A DNA stretch of 64,000 bases from Trichoplax sp. H2 (lineage: Eukaryota > Placozoa > Uniplacotomia > Trichoplacea): the NCBI GenBank assembly GCA_003344405.1, contig NOWV01000055.1, forward strand, positions 124,001 through 188,000. Direction: 5' to 3'. This document shows positions 41,388 through 54,552 of the stretch, one piece after another. Position 1 is the first letter of the stretch. The number at the start of each line of letters is the position of its first letter. The notes under the pieces were generated by a model, which worked only from the letters and a program-made list of their open reading frames with translations, did no database searches and was not told the DNA's origin. Position numbers and translations under genes: made by a program.

Positions 41388-43370
41388 TTATTTCTTCCTG
41401 TTGGGATCGGGTGCATTCTTAGCTAAAATCTCGTCCCTGTCAACATAAAAAGAGACAGTAGTACCTTATAGCATTACGTAAACATATTACGAGATGTAAT
41501 ACCATAGGAACGCAAACTTACAACAAATTGAAGTCACTGTCAGATAAGTTTAGCAACAGCGAATTGGCATTCAAGTATACGCGATTTTGGGATTGTGAAA
41601 TCTGTTAGAGAAGCCAAATCAATCATCTATAGCTAATTACCGTACAATATGCTTATTAATTATGAAAAGAATTACAGCTTCTACATACAGTTTTAGCCAC
41701 ACTTTGAGCAGCCCTAATTTTTCGCAATTTAAGATAACCAGGATTTTCCTTCATCGCTTGACCGATGTGCAAAGTGTCAAGGTTTAATAATTCTTAAAGA
41801 TTAATGTTACATCATCGCGCTACAAATCCATCTACAGTTAGCAAGTGGATCTTAATATAGTACAGAAAGGATATCAATTTTGCAGAAGCAGCTTCTCCTT
41901 CCGCTTGAACTACTTTTTGTTGTCTATCTTGCTTAGCTTTCTCTACAATGAATTGAGCTCTTTGAGCTTCTTGTTGAGCAACTTGTTTAGCCTCAACAGC
42001 GGCAGCGTATTCTTTACTGAAACTCAGATCAGTTATCGACACATCATCAAGAATAATGTTGAAGTCTAAAGCCCTGTCTGTCAATAATTTGTACACCAAC
42101 ATACTGACCTACAGTAAAACAATATTGAAATTTTTACTGAAGTTAATCGATTTATTACGACTTTAAAAGCTATAATAAAAAAATAGATGTAAGTATCTCT
42201 ATCTACTTATACGTAGTAGAGACTGTATACATTATATTTACGTACTTGAGAACGCTGAGTAATAAGTTGAGATGCGTTAAATTTAGCTACGACGCTTTTC
42301 AATACCTGCAAGCATCAGCAAATATGGAGTAAATTAGGATTTTATATTAGACTTCTTAGTCACTAAGCAAATCTGTAGTACATAAATTATAAAAAATTAT
42401 TCATACCTCATTGCAAATCGATGGCAATATTCTCTCATCATAGTCGACACCTAATCTCTGATACATTGCAGGTAATTTATCGGATAATGGTCTTGAAAGT
42501 ACACGAAGACTGATGTTGACCATCTGCAGATCTAAATCAGCAAGAATTATCCAATGTAATATGATAATTTCAAAAGTATAGCCAGATATGCATCATGTAT
42601 GTATGTATGGCACAATTGTTACCTTTACTACCAGTTAAAGATGTTATTCGACGAGGCTTGGATCGAATATCGTAGATGATAGGATATTGAAACCATGGTA
42701 TCCTGTTAATACGACACATATGCGTAGGTCATGTACTGTACTTAGTCCCAAGCGTCCGAGTTTACTACAGTATTACTTTTGCTTTATTGACGAGAAGAGG
42801 CTAATCAATCTATTTTAATTTCATATATTCAAACCGTACCTAAAGTGTAGACCTTCATTATAAATAGTCTCTTGGATACCGCCAATTCTGCTAAACATAA
42901 TTGCTCTATGACCACCTTCCACTATTGATAAAAAGTTGAAATGAGACCATAAGATGTTGCGTAATACGAAGTAATCAAGAGGTAGAGTAGTGGCACGTTC
43001 ACTTGTTGTAAACTGTAAATTACGAAGCTGTACGATTATAATCTATTTCCTATCCTAACATCTTGGTGAATACTGTACTACACGGGATTAAACTTAGTTG
43101 TCAATACGGTGGAAACGACAATCAATGCAACTATTGGAAATGCGGCATGTCCCTACGCAGCTACAGTGATGTCACGATGCATCTGAACAGACCCGTAGGT
43201 TAGCGATGATCAAGGAAAGATCATCCCTTGTAGTGAAAAGTACCTGTAAATATTGACTCCTTGACGCCATAACCTAGAATTCCTGCACCAATTAACAATC
43301 TCATGCCAGTACCGAAGCCCTTTGGCATGCTTGATAAGCGACCAGCCATATCCCTAATATTTTTAGCCAT
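41388..43370 (-). CDS. PHB2: Prohibitin-2
   Basis: Inner-mitochondrial-membrane scaffold that assembles with prohibitin-1 into rings controlling m-AAA protease, cristae and mitophagy. Exons in order: 43370-43244, 42921-42840, 42702-42623, 42531-42407, 42305-42246, 42108-41875, 41766-41689, 41601-41522, 41436-41388. Phases close, giving 304 aa (about 299 in vertebrates). The N terminus [12 protein letters not shown] leads to a hydrophobic anchor ([17 protein letters not shown]). The SPFH domain contains [14 protein letters not shown] and [13 protein letters not shown]. The coiled coil contains [20 protein letters not shown]. The C-terminal block has [14 protein letters not shown] and [16 protein letters not shown]. 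All introns are GT-AG except the one between exons 6 and 7, which is AT-AC and listed separately. Only that junction restores the conserved reading [14 protein letters not shown]. Confidence 0.96.
41767..41874 (-). other. U12-type (AT-AC) intron in PHB2
   Basis: The 108-nt intron begins ATATCCTTT (complement of 41874-41866), the textbook U12 5' splice site, and ends with AC (41768-41767). A branch-site-like CCTTGAC lies at 41782-41776, with the presumed branch A (41777) 10 nt from the 3' AC, inside the narrow U12 spacing. No AG occurs in the 25 nt before exon 7, so GT-AG splicing cannot restore the conserved protein. Confidence 0.9.
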
Positions 43371-43464
43371 GTTGGACAGAAAAGCGAATTTGATTTGGCT
43401 TGAAAGTTCAGCACGAGTGAAGAGTAGACCAGCAAAGTGTGCAGACCGCTGCCACAGTACCTTA

Positions 43465-43945
43465 TCCAGTACTGTACACTGTACACTGTACACTACTGTA
43501 CAACACTGTACTGTACCGTACTGTACAGTATGCAGTAGTACGTACTGTACAGTACAGTATCGTACTCCATCTACTGACCCATGAAGCTGATGGAGGGGTA
43601 CAGTACACACTACACTGATCCCACACCATGCAATGTACTGTACACTGTACATTGTATTTTTACTGCGTAAGCATCAACGCTACGACATCGCACATGTACG
43701 TCAGGTCTACATGCACGTCAGGTCGACTGCACTCATACGGCCAACAACCTTTTCACTGCGCAGTCACTGTACTGTACAGTGCTGTGCTGTACTGTACTGT
43801 ACTGTACTGTACTGTACGTCTGATGCAATCTTCAGTGAGATTGGAGGATGAAAAGTGGCGTACTGTACAGTACTGTAAAGTACTGTACTGTACTGGACGC
43901 ATCTCTAGCATACTGTATACAGTACAGTACTGTACACAGTACTAA
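43465..43945. repeat. Large TACTG/CAGTA repeat field
   Basis: Dense, repeatedly inverted pentanucleotide tracts include the 30-bp TACTG run near 43784-43815 and CAGTAC/GTACTG palindromes at 43470-43570 and 43858-43940. Unique GC-richer DNA at about 43565-43765 separates the two halves. Confidence 0.9.
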
Positions 43946-44337
43946 GGTCACCGATGACGATTAAAACCTGTACGTACTGACTGGACAGACGAGAGTACGC
44001 CCTTGTAGGACCTTGTACTGCACTCTATTTTGGCATAGTTTTGACCTAGCTATACTCAGTGTAAAAAAAGAAAGAAAGAAAGAGAGTAGGCCTTGGCCAG
44101 GGAACTATGTACTCAAAATAAAATAATAATAAGGGGACTTAGTGTAAATGAATCATTTTACCGTACTGGACAAAAACCAGCCAAGCGGCCGATGGAACGA
44201 GATTGCGCATACCGTACTTCATCAAGGGTTGCAGACCACTGCTTGACGGTACCGTAACGTATCGTTTCACGATACGGTCCAGTTGAGATGACCAGCAAAA
44301 TAATGCAGTCAGCCCCACCCCCTACAGTATTTGGTAT

Positions 44338-44386
44338 TTGGTACATGTACTGTACTGTACAGTACAGTACAGTACTGTAGATTCCT
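44338..44386. repeat. TACTG to CAGTA strand-switch palindrome
   Basis: GTACTGTACTGTACAGTACAGTAC forms an uninterrupted self-complementary stretch near 44347-44370, followed by another orientation flip. It is a clean example of the switch structure seen across the window. Confidence 0.9.
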
Positions 44387-45109
44387 CGCTCGTCCTGCTT
44401 TGCATGCATGACGGCATGATAGAGGAAGGTGTGGAAAACTTTTTTGCAATTTTAGGCGTGATGAATCGGCCTTATGTCTACAGTAGTTTACTTTACTTAT
44501 TGCTCTCTTTCTTCATAGTGTATAACAGTACCATGGTAGTGTTGAGGACTATTAGAAGAAAAGTTTTTTTCTCGTAGTCCATGACAGCACATTGAACTTA
44601 ATACTGACTGTGCTGTAGTCCCTGCCTTGGCTATAGGACTATAAAGAAGTCAGATCAACTGTATCATTTGTATATGATATAGTATAAGAAAAAACGACAG
44701 TAACTGCAATCTGCAAATTATATTAATTATATTAATTAATAATCTTCATTGAGGTACACAGTCATAGGACTGCACACTCAGTACTTACTCTATCAATAGT
44801 CAGTACATTACACAAACAACTTACTTTTTAATCAATCAATTTATTTATTGTCCATGTACTTACTATTACAGCCCTTCTAAATATTATTTTATCATCATCG
44901 ATTAATATAAGTCATGGGCAATGCTTTACGTAGTATGATAGTGATCATAGGGGAAAATACAGTAGGTCGCATCGACTAATGCCACACAATTGTCAAAGTT
45001 TACAGCTGGATTGAGCTCAATAATGCAGTAAATATCATTTGTTGTTATACTACAATATCACAACGGCAAAGGACTGCAATAATCCAATTCTAACCCCATT
45101 AATGACACT

Positions 45110-46750
45110 ATGGCAAATGATGAGGAAGTTGCTGATTCACTAATTTCCCAACAGGTTAGCAAGCTGCTAATCAATTTACATACTGCACCTACACTCTTGC
45201 ACAGTAGCAGCATTTTTATATTCGAAAGTGTTTTTTTAATTCTTTACCTTTCAATATTATACCTCTTAATAAAGCGATTAAAGGCAGCTTTGCATTATGC
45301 AGTGGGTAAAAAATGCGAAGAAATCGGTTAGTATCCGTAATTTTCCTCTATACCATGTAGTACTTTACGGTATAGTGTATATGATAAAAATGAAAACTGC
45401 AAAATAATTCTGCACCAATATTGTGCTTATCGGCTGAAACAGCCTCAGAAAATGAAATGTGCATACTTACTAGTAGCATGACTGCAGTTGAAATTGCATC
45501 ATTTTCTGATTCGTTCACATGTAACTTCAAAAGGCACTTTATACCTAGCATTGCATTGAATTACTGTTATAACCATTGTACATTTACCGTACTGCATTCT
45601 GAACTAGTAAAATTATGCTAAAGTATCACCACACATGCTTATTCTTATTTATTATTGGTTATGCAGGGGAAGAACTTCAAGTGGAATTCTCCAAGCAAAT
45701 GATATTTGCTCTAACCGAGTGTACATTTAAACAAAGCGGTAAATTAATCAATGCATCCAACCTACTGTACATAGCAAATTGTATTGAATAACATACGAGT
45801 ACTTACTCTCATAGCGATAATTTCAGTAATACGAAGTACCTACTCGTAGTTCACTAGCACACAACTCTTAGCTTCTATATGTACGACTATAACACTAATA
45901 TACGTAGTTGAAAACTTGCCAACGACAGCAATGGTTATAGTAAAGTTCTAATATAAATGGTTGACACACTTACTTATTCAAATTTTTACCATCATTTCTT
46001 ATTTCAGAGGTAATAGCAACCGATCTGGAAGCATTTGCAAGGTTATTTCTCTTGATGATTACGATGATGTATCTATATATTCAGTTTTTTAATTGCTGTA
46101 TTGCAATACTCGTACATAGATAGTCATGAGCAATAACGTAAATATGTATAGTACATGCAGGAACTACTGACTTTTTCCCTTCAGTAATCCCTAGTCATAC
46201 AATTAATGACTAATGCTCCTGGTACTTTATTTGCTTTTAATTGTTGTGGTAAAAATTTTATTCAACAACGCAATGATTATTATACAATCATACACGTATT
46301 TCGTGCTTCTAACCCGTGCTATTTGTGGCTTCATGCAGGCACGCAAAAAGGACTACCATTAATGGTGATGATGTAAAGCTCCTTGTAAGGCGAAACAAGA
46401 ATGTGGTAAAATTATATGGATATATATAACATATATACTGTATGTGTATGTAATTTAACCGTAAGATACTGTAGGCCCATTATTCACTTCTTGTGTAATA
46501 ATGCAATCTCGATTAATATAATTAAACACGTTCTTTGAACAGTGACTATGATTGTTGAATGACTGATTTATCCGATCCTAAAGGAAAGGATGGTAGTTAC
46601 TTACTGAGCTGGAGTTGCTTTCTACTATTTCAGGGTGATTGTATAAAAGATCTATCAGATAAATTGGCTAAATTACACAGTCGGCAAAAAATGAAAAACA
46701 AGAGACCGAGAAAAGATGCTGCGTCCACAGATAGCATAATGGAAACGTAG
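45110..46750 (+). CDS. CENPS: CENP-S / MHF1 histone-fold protein
   Basis: Histone-fold partner of CENP-X. The complex acts at the kinetochore (CENP-T-W-S-X) and with FANCM at stalled forks. Exons: 45110-45154, 45275-45326, 45667-45738, 46008-46041, 46339-46405, 46634-46750. Phases close, giving 128 aa against about 138 in human. The histone fold runs from RLKAALHYAVGKKCEEIG through FSKQMIFALTECTFKQS, EVIATDLEAFARHAKRTTI and GDDVKLLVRRNKNV. A basic lysine/arginine-rich tail (QKMKNKRPRKD) follows, as in other CENP-S proteins. The N terminus is short and acidic. ATG 45110 is the only in-frame start in exon 1. The gene diverges from PHB2 and converges on SLC35E2. Confidence 0.92.
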
Positions 46751-47969
46751 ACATCGCGACATCTCGGTGCTTATAATCTCCAGTTAAATTTTATGTGTGT
46801 TAATTCATTAATTGCATTGTCGGTATGAACTTACATTTACGTGGAGCTGCCTAAAAGAACTTATTCGACTTTACTTACGTATAAAACAAGTTGGAAGTAA
46901 CGTATCCGGTATCCGTTCGAAAGTAACACTTTAATGTTATTGATATAAAACTAATTTATTGAAAGGTATAACGGATTTTAAGAAAAATTTTCGTAAAATT
47001 GATCACTATACTCTTTGAAAATTTTTTAAAATAACCAATAATTAACCAAACAATTACTATTCCTAATTCGATCGTAAAGTGCATATAATACAGTATATGC
47101 ATAAATTAGATCTCTTGAACAAAAATTTCTATTTGAATTATTTTGTACGATTACATGTATTTGTTAAGCAATAGCAAATTATTGCTAATGTCAACTGATA
47201 AACTGTTACAAGTATTAATAAAAATAATGCAATTATAATTCGCATTTATCGGGGAAAAAATTTCATGGGACATCGTATAATATTAATTCCTAAATACCGG
47301 ATAAAGTCTAATAACGGCAGCACTTATTAGTTTGCCAGGTAAAGTAGTCATATTAAAACTTAAATAATTAATTGTAATCATCTGCATTTTTAAAAGTAAG
47401 CTTTTTTTTAAATTTGCAAATATCCTAAAGCTTATAATCATAATGAATAAGCCATAAAAGAAATACTTATTATAGCAACCTATAAATGTAATTTTACGTA
47501 GAAAACATTCTATGCAAAGCAAATACATAATTATTTGTATATTGTATTGTACAAGTTCGATATGAGGATACTTAGATAGAATTATTATCAAAATATAATT
47601 GATACTTATAAATTGAGACTACAATCTTCGAAACCTGTGTACTGAAATCTATCGTTCTGTTTGTAGAATCATTATGCAAATCCCCAAGAAGGAAGTAAGA
47701 AATTTGCTTGTAATGTTTTTCTAAGGAATGCTGATAAGGATTAGTATATATGCACTATTAAAAATTAGTCGTTATATAGTATAATCGAAGAATCATCCAA
47801 TGCTAGTAATATATTTAAAACAGTATCTCTTGTTACTTGATAGCTTGCTCACGGGCAGTTTACCAGATGAGTACATTTGAATCTATCTTATAGATTTACT
47901 TTCATATATCATAAACAATTTATCTAATTTGATAAAGGCGTGAAGTAACTCAAGAACATATACGCCTTT
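46751..47969. other. Convergent 3' intergenic region
   Basis: Lies between CENPS (+) and the SLC35E2-like gene (-). Very AT-rich; an antisense 102-codon frame at 47283-47591 is AT-biased, rich in Ile/Leu/Lys, and has no recognisable motif. No gene supported. Confidence 0.6.
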
Positions 47970-50131
<2,162 letters not shown>

Positions 50132-51044
50132 GGCAGCAGTAATCACTAGACACGATTGAAATTAATCTTCGTGTCTAATCCGCTGCTGGAGAAAACTCAA
50201 CAAGATCGATGATGATAATTCTAATAATAAATGGTACGATATCGCCCCAAAAAGAGAAAAAAAAAACAAGTTCTAGTACTGAAGAATTGAATATTGGTAT
50301 CAAATTCAATATCAATGCAAGTCATCTAGTATCAGTTCAAGACAGTAGCTAGTATTTACAAGATGACATGAGTATTGAATTTCAAGTTTGAAATGTTGGT
50401 AGTCAATTAATTGTAGAGAGAAGGGTATGTATACTGTAGGTTTAATAGATTCTAGTCGACAGTAATAATATCAGAATACGTAATTGTATGTGTACTGGAA
50501 CATCATTATAGAATATAGTCAAGTTTCAACACTTACAAAAAGTTACCAAAATGATACAACATATATTTACCGTTTCTAAAATCATCACTGATATTATAGT
50601 ACATAGTACACGTTTCGACGGAACAATGTAACCAGCATATCGATAATTAAACAATTAATTACAGTCGAGTTAGAAGTACACTTTACCAGCTACGATCGTT
50701 TAGCTAGAAACAATTGAAACTCCTTGATATTATAATAATAATAATAATAATAATTTGAAGCAATTGCAAATTACGTACGTTGATCAATTCGGTTCTACGG
50801 CATTGATCTACCTCTCTACCTCTCTATCTCTATGCAAGGCACTATCTAGGCTGTAGTGGATCTAATTATATATATGCAATCATAATAAAGCTCCAGCGCA
50901 TGGTTATCCAAGCTGCTACCTAAAGGTCATTTACCACTTGAATTGGAACAGTATGAAAAATAAAATTTGGATTTCTCCCGTATACACACTTACACAGTCT
51001 TACGCAGTAAGATGCAGCTGCGCATTCCAACTGCTCTTCCAGCA

Positions 51045-51425
51045 CAGCCCAGTACAGTACTGTACCAGGAACTTTTGTTGATGTCCAAATCCAACCTGGC
51101 TATGAAGTGATAGCGTACAGTATGCAATGCGGCTGAGTGGATGGTATGGTACAGTACAGTACTGTACAATAGACAGTATGACACTATCTGTAGCGTCGTT
51201 CTTCCAACAGTATGACACGATCTGTAACGACGTTCTTACGATCTGACGCTACTGACTAGTTGAAGTGTTACCACAATTTCACTGTATTGCGCATGAGTAC
51301 AATATCATCGATCACTGTCAAGGGACTTGTACGACGAATACAGTACTTAGTATTAGAAGTCGCTGGTACTGTCGGGTACTGTATCATACAGTACTCGTCC
51401 AGTCAATACAGTACTGTGCACTGAG
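51045..51425. repeat. TACTG/CAGTA repeat cluster
   Basis: Runs at 51050-51066, 51148-51172 and 51345-51415 alternate between TACTG and CAGTA orientation. The sequence CAACAGTATGACAC[T/G]ATCTGTA[G/A]CG also recurs at about 51172 and 51207. Confidence 0.75.
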
Positions 51426-51525
51426 TCAGTATGGAAGAGCTTTTTCTTGTAATAGGCAAAACTTGACGACCATACGTTACTAAATCAAACACGGATTGCA
51501 TCTGGTACTGTATCAGCTGTTGCAT

Positions 51526-52040
51526 ACAGTTTAATACTATGCACTGTACACTGTATAGTATTCTTTTTTTCCCTTTTTTTTGGGGGGGGAGAGGTTTCTA
51601 CAGTATTATACTGTACTGTAAGTTACTGTATGTTGTACTGTACTGTGGCATTGTACTGTAAACTTGCAGGACAAGTTTCTGGAACTGTCGTACAGTACAG
51701 TACACTACAATACGTTACTATACAGCGTTCGTTACCCAACTGTTCATTACCCAACAGTTTAATACTATGCACTGTACACTGTAGTGTACAGTGCATAGTA
51801 CTGTATTCTTTTTGGGGGGGTTTCTACAGTGCAGTACAGTACTGTCTTCAGTGTATTGTACTGTACAGTACTGTGGCATTGTACTGTATGTACTGTAAAC
51901 TTGCAGGACAAGTTCCTGGAACTGTCGTACTGTACCAGTACAGTACAGTACCGTGCTCATCACACTAGTTGACTGTGTACTGTGTACTGTACAGTACGGT
52001 ACGGTACTATACAGCGTTCATTACCCAACTGACCAAGACA
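51526..52040. repeat. 228-bp segmental duplication with poly-T/poly-G and TACTG runs
   Basis: Copy 1 starts at about 51526 and copy 2 at about 51754. Both contain ACAGTTTAATACTATGCACT, a T-tract followed by a G-tract and TTTCTACAGT, then AAACTTGCAGGACAAGTT, CTGGAACTGTCGTAC and CAGCGTTC[G/A]TTACCCAACTG. Copy 2 is longer because of extra pentanucleotide units, and it ends directly before the start codon of the orphan gene. Confidence 0.88.
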
Positions 52041-52042
52041 AA

Positions 52043-54552
52043 ATGGCGTTTGCTAACGGATGTAAGCGGTTAACTCCTATCGTGTCATCGCTACCATCAT
52101 CGACGAATGGTAATATGGAATTCAAATCGTTATTTTTTAAATAAAACTGTATCTTTAATGAACAGGGATGTCAATATTGGTTTCGAATTTAGATTTATTG
52201 ACCATATTCAGGTTTTTGCTGTAGTGTTGTACTACACCTATACAGTAGACAGTAGTTCTATCATGGCTATGTTGTAATATCTAATCTTTTGGTGTACAAG
52301 ATCCATGGATTACTTTACGCGTATGGAAAATTACATATGGGATTCGTCATTACCAACATGAATCAGTTCTATTAAAATACTGTATAGCTTACAGTACTAA
52401 AAAGCACTCTCATTAATTTACAGCAGCAACACGGAGCATGAACCGTTGCTGTAGTGTTGTCATCATGAAAGCAACAGAAACTTGCTTACGGTTTTAGTTA
52501 CTATATTCTGCACTGTAAATGGAGAATGTACCTCAGCGTCAATTAAATAGTGACAGTTGTTGGCATTGAACTCTATTCATTTTCTGAATAAATCTTAACG
52601 CTGCTAAGATAAAAAAATATGGAATTAAACAAGTAGTGCACGTACAGCGATAGACATACTAGGCCTACTTTAACCCTTCTTGATCCATAACTTGCTAGAT
52701 CATTTACCGTACCCGTGTAGCAACATTGTATAGCTGGGGTGGCCTAGTGTACAGTGGTATAGCATTAGCGGACTGTTATCGAAATTCTTTCACAATATCA
52801 TAATATCACAACTATTTAGTTGCCAGTGAACTGCACAAGTTCAGTACTGCCGTTTGCTATGATTCTGCAATAGTCTTCGATTCCAATAATTATAATTTTA
52901 CCGAATTGGCATTCTTTGTCTAGACCTTGTAATATCTCGATTTAACATACTACTCTATGCTGTAAAGCTTTTAGATCTTCATCGCGTCGCTTACTCTCCG
53001 GCACGGAAGAAGCTCCATTCGGATATGCTTGGAGTATACCGAAAAAGATCGTGAGTTGATAGCCTTACCTGCATAGTTATAGTGGATTAGGAAGACCAAA
53101 CAGATTCGTATATAAGCTATTCGGTAACTTGTTAACGCATCATTTCGGAGTATCTACAGCAATCTGATAAAAGTGATAACAGTAGCATAATCATAACAGT
53201 ATTTTAATCAAACACTAATCAGACAAAAAAGATTCGTTTTATAGCTTATAGCTAAAAGTCTACCATAGTTCACGCTAACAATTATTCTTTGTAATTCAGA
53301 CTAGTTTCTCTCTAGAGTCTCTAATGCACACTACTCCTACATGCCCTATAGCACCTAGAACCACAGTAACGCATAATACCTAATTATTCTACATTAATCT
53401 TTATCCATCAGTATTGCATTTGTAAAAATTCCTATTTCTTGCTAAGATAGACCTACATTATAGTAACTGCTGCTTGTCAGATTTTTTACTCTTTCTAATA
53501 AACACTCGCTACGGACACTAGACTGCCTGGCAACGATAAGAAATCGTATAATCCACATAGAGACTATCCTTAGATCAATTACTATTCATTTTATAAATAT
53601 ATATATGAAAATCAGGCAGTAAAAATCATAGCAAACCGATTTAAAGAAATTATCACAATTGCACAAGTCTTTAACAATATTAAACTATTCGAGATTAAGT
53701 TTCAGTATTACTGCTAGTATTTGCAATAGCCGTTTTTTAATTTTGTAAATTTACCTTTAATGCTGGTTTTCAAACTGTATTATTGCAATCTTGATTGTTA
53801 AGGCCTTTTTAATTAGTCTGCCCGTAGTATGGATGACTGGCTCAAAATTTCTTCGAGGTATTAATGATATGTTTGCCTTTATATTATAGTTTATTTGCTC
53901 TACAACAAAAACCGTTATGCAATAATAAAGTATAATAGCATTCTTCTTGACTCATGATTGCACTTTTTCAAATTAGGTTGCGAAGAAGGAGCCAATGAAA
54001 GGAGCCTGTTAGTTAAACTTAGAAGAAAAGTTTACAATCAAGTAAGATGCTACCATTTCAAACGTTATTTCAGTAAATAGATTTTATTATTACTTCTATT
54101 TTAATACAGTAATAATCTCTTTATTTTCTCTAGCCATTTCAATGGGAAGACCAAAAAGTGGTAAGTGTTCGCGCAGTATAGTTTCATCGGCACTTATAAA
54201 CGAGCTACTGCATTAATCCATCGACTGTCAGATGATTTATCAGTCATTACGGGCATTGATTGGAATAATAATTCTTTTAGAACTGTAATTGATGATTTAT
54301 TTTCTTGTATCTGTTTCCGTTTCTTTTAATTAGCATCCCCTTACATGGTTTATGGCCAAATATATGATTATGGATCCACAAAAACGTGAAGAATTCTGGG
54401 AAGAACACATGCGTAAGGTGAAGAAATGTCGCGAAATTCACCTTGCGCAAATGCGACAACCCCAAAATCCACCAGTCATGATGATGCAATACCCTGTTAC
54501 GAACTATGGAGTTGAACCTAAAGGCAAACCTATTGGACCTGATGGTTTTTAA
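52043..54552 (+). CDS. Unrecognised six-exon gene, 164 aa
   Basis: Exons: 52043-52109, 52975-53050, 53817-53857, 53977-54041, 54134-54160, 54334-54552. All are GT-AG, and phases 1, 2, 1, 0, 0 close exactly, which is the main evidence for the model. The first 50 residues are basic and Ser/Arg-rich without acidic bias (MAFANGCKRLTPIVSSLPSS start) and could be a mitochondrial presequence. The middle contains SLLVKLRRKVYNQPFQWED. The C-terminal 73 residues contain HPLTWFMAKYMIMD, a charged helix rich in Glu/Lys/Arg, a Pro/Met stretch and end in GPDGF. I cannot name the family. A faint likeness to the tail of complex I subunit NDUFB5 (W-E-x-x-K-x-HP) was considered but not accepted. Exon 4 onward is better supported than exons 1 and 2. 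Confidence 0.6.

Larger units (their letters stand above)
43371..45109. other. Divergent intergenic region between PHB2 and CENPS
   Basis: Dominated by TACTG/CAGTA repeats (43465-43945, 44338-44386), plus a GAAA microsatellite at about 44066-44086. The several open frames here read through repeat on both strands and are not genes. The right part (44600-45100) is AT-rich, with no feature seen, and should contain the CENPS promoter. Confidence 0.7.
50132..52042. other. Divergent intergenic region rich in TACTG repeats
   Basis: Contains an ATA trinucleotide tract near 50733-50752, TACTG/CAGTA runs from about 51045, and a 228-bp duplication with T/G homopolymers (51526-52040). The open frames at 50990-51968 are repeat-derived. 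Should hold the SLC35E2-like promoter at left and that of the orphan gene at right. Confidence 0.7.

Noticed and set aside
43221-43945. Several overlapping open frames of 60-143 codons on both strands rich in Tyr, Cys, Thr, Val
   Set aside because: They read through (TACTG)n/(CAGTA)n repeat, which lacks stops in several frames. Only 43370-43244 inside the longest is real (PHB2 exon 1).
47283-47591. 102-codon minus-strand frame between CENPS and SLC35E2
   Set aside because: Extreme Ile/Leu/Lys/Tyr bias expected of AT-rich DNA, no motif, located in the shared 3' region.
51630-51968. Two overlapping frames (112 and 81 codons) in the duplicated T/G-tract region
   Set aside because: Both are repeat-derived and span duplication junctions; no conserved character.
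52043-54552. Identification of the orphan gene as complex I subunit NDUFB5
   Set aside because: Only a W-E-K-HP pattern and a charged helix agree. The expected transmembrane segment before it is weak or absent in the phased model, so the call is not supported.
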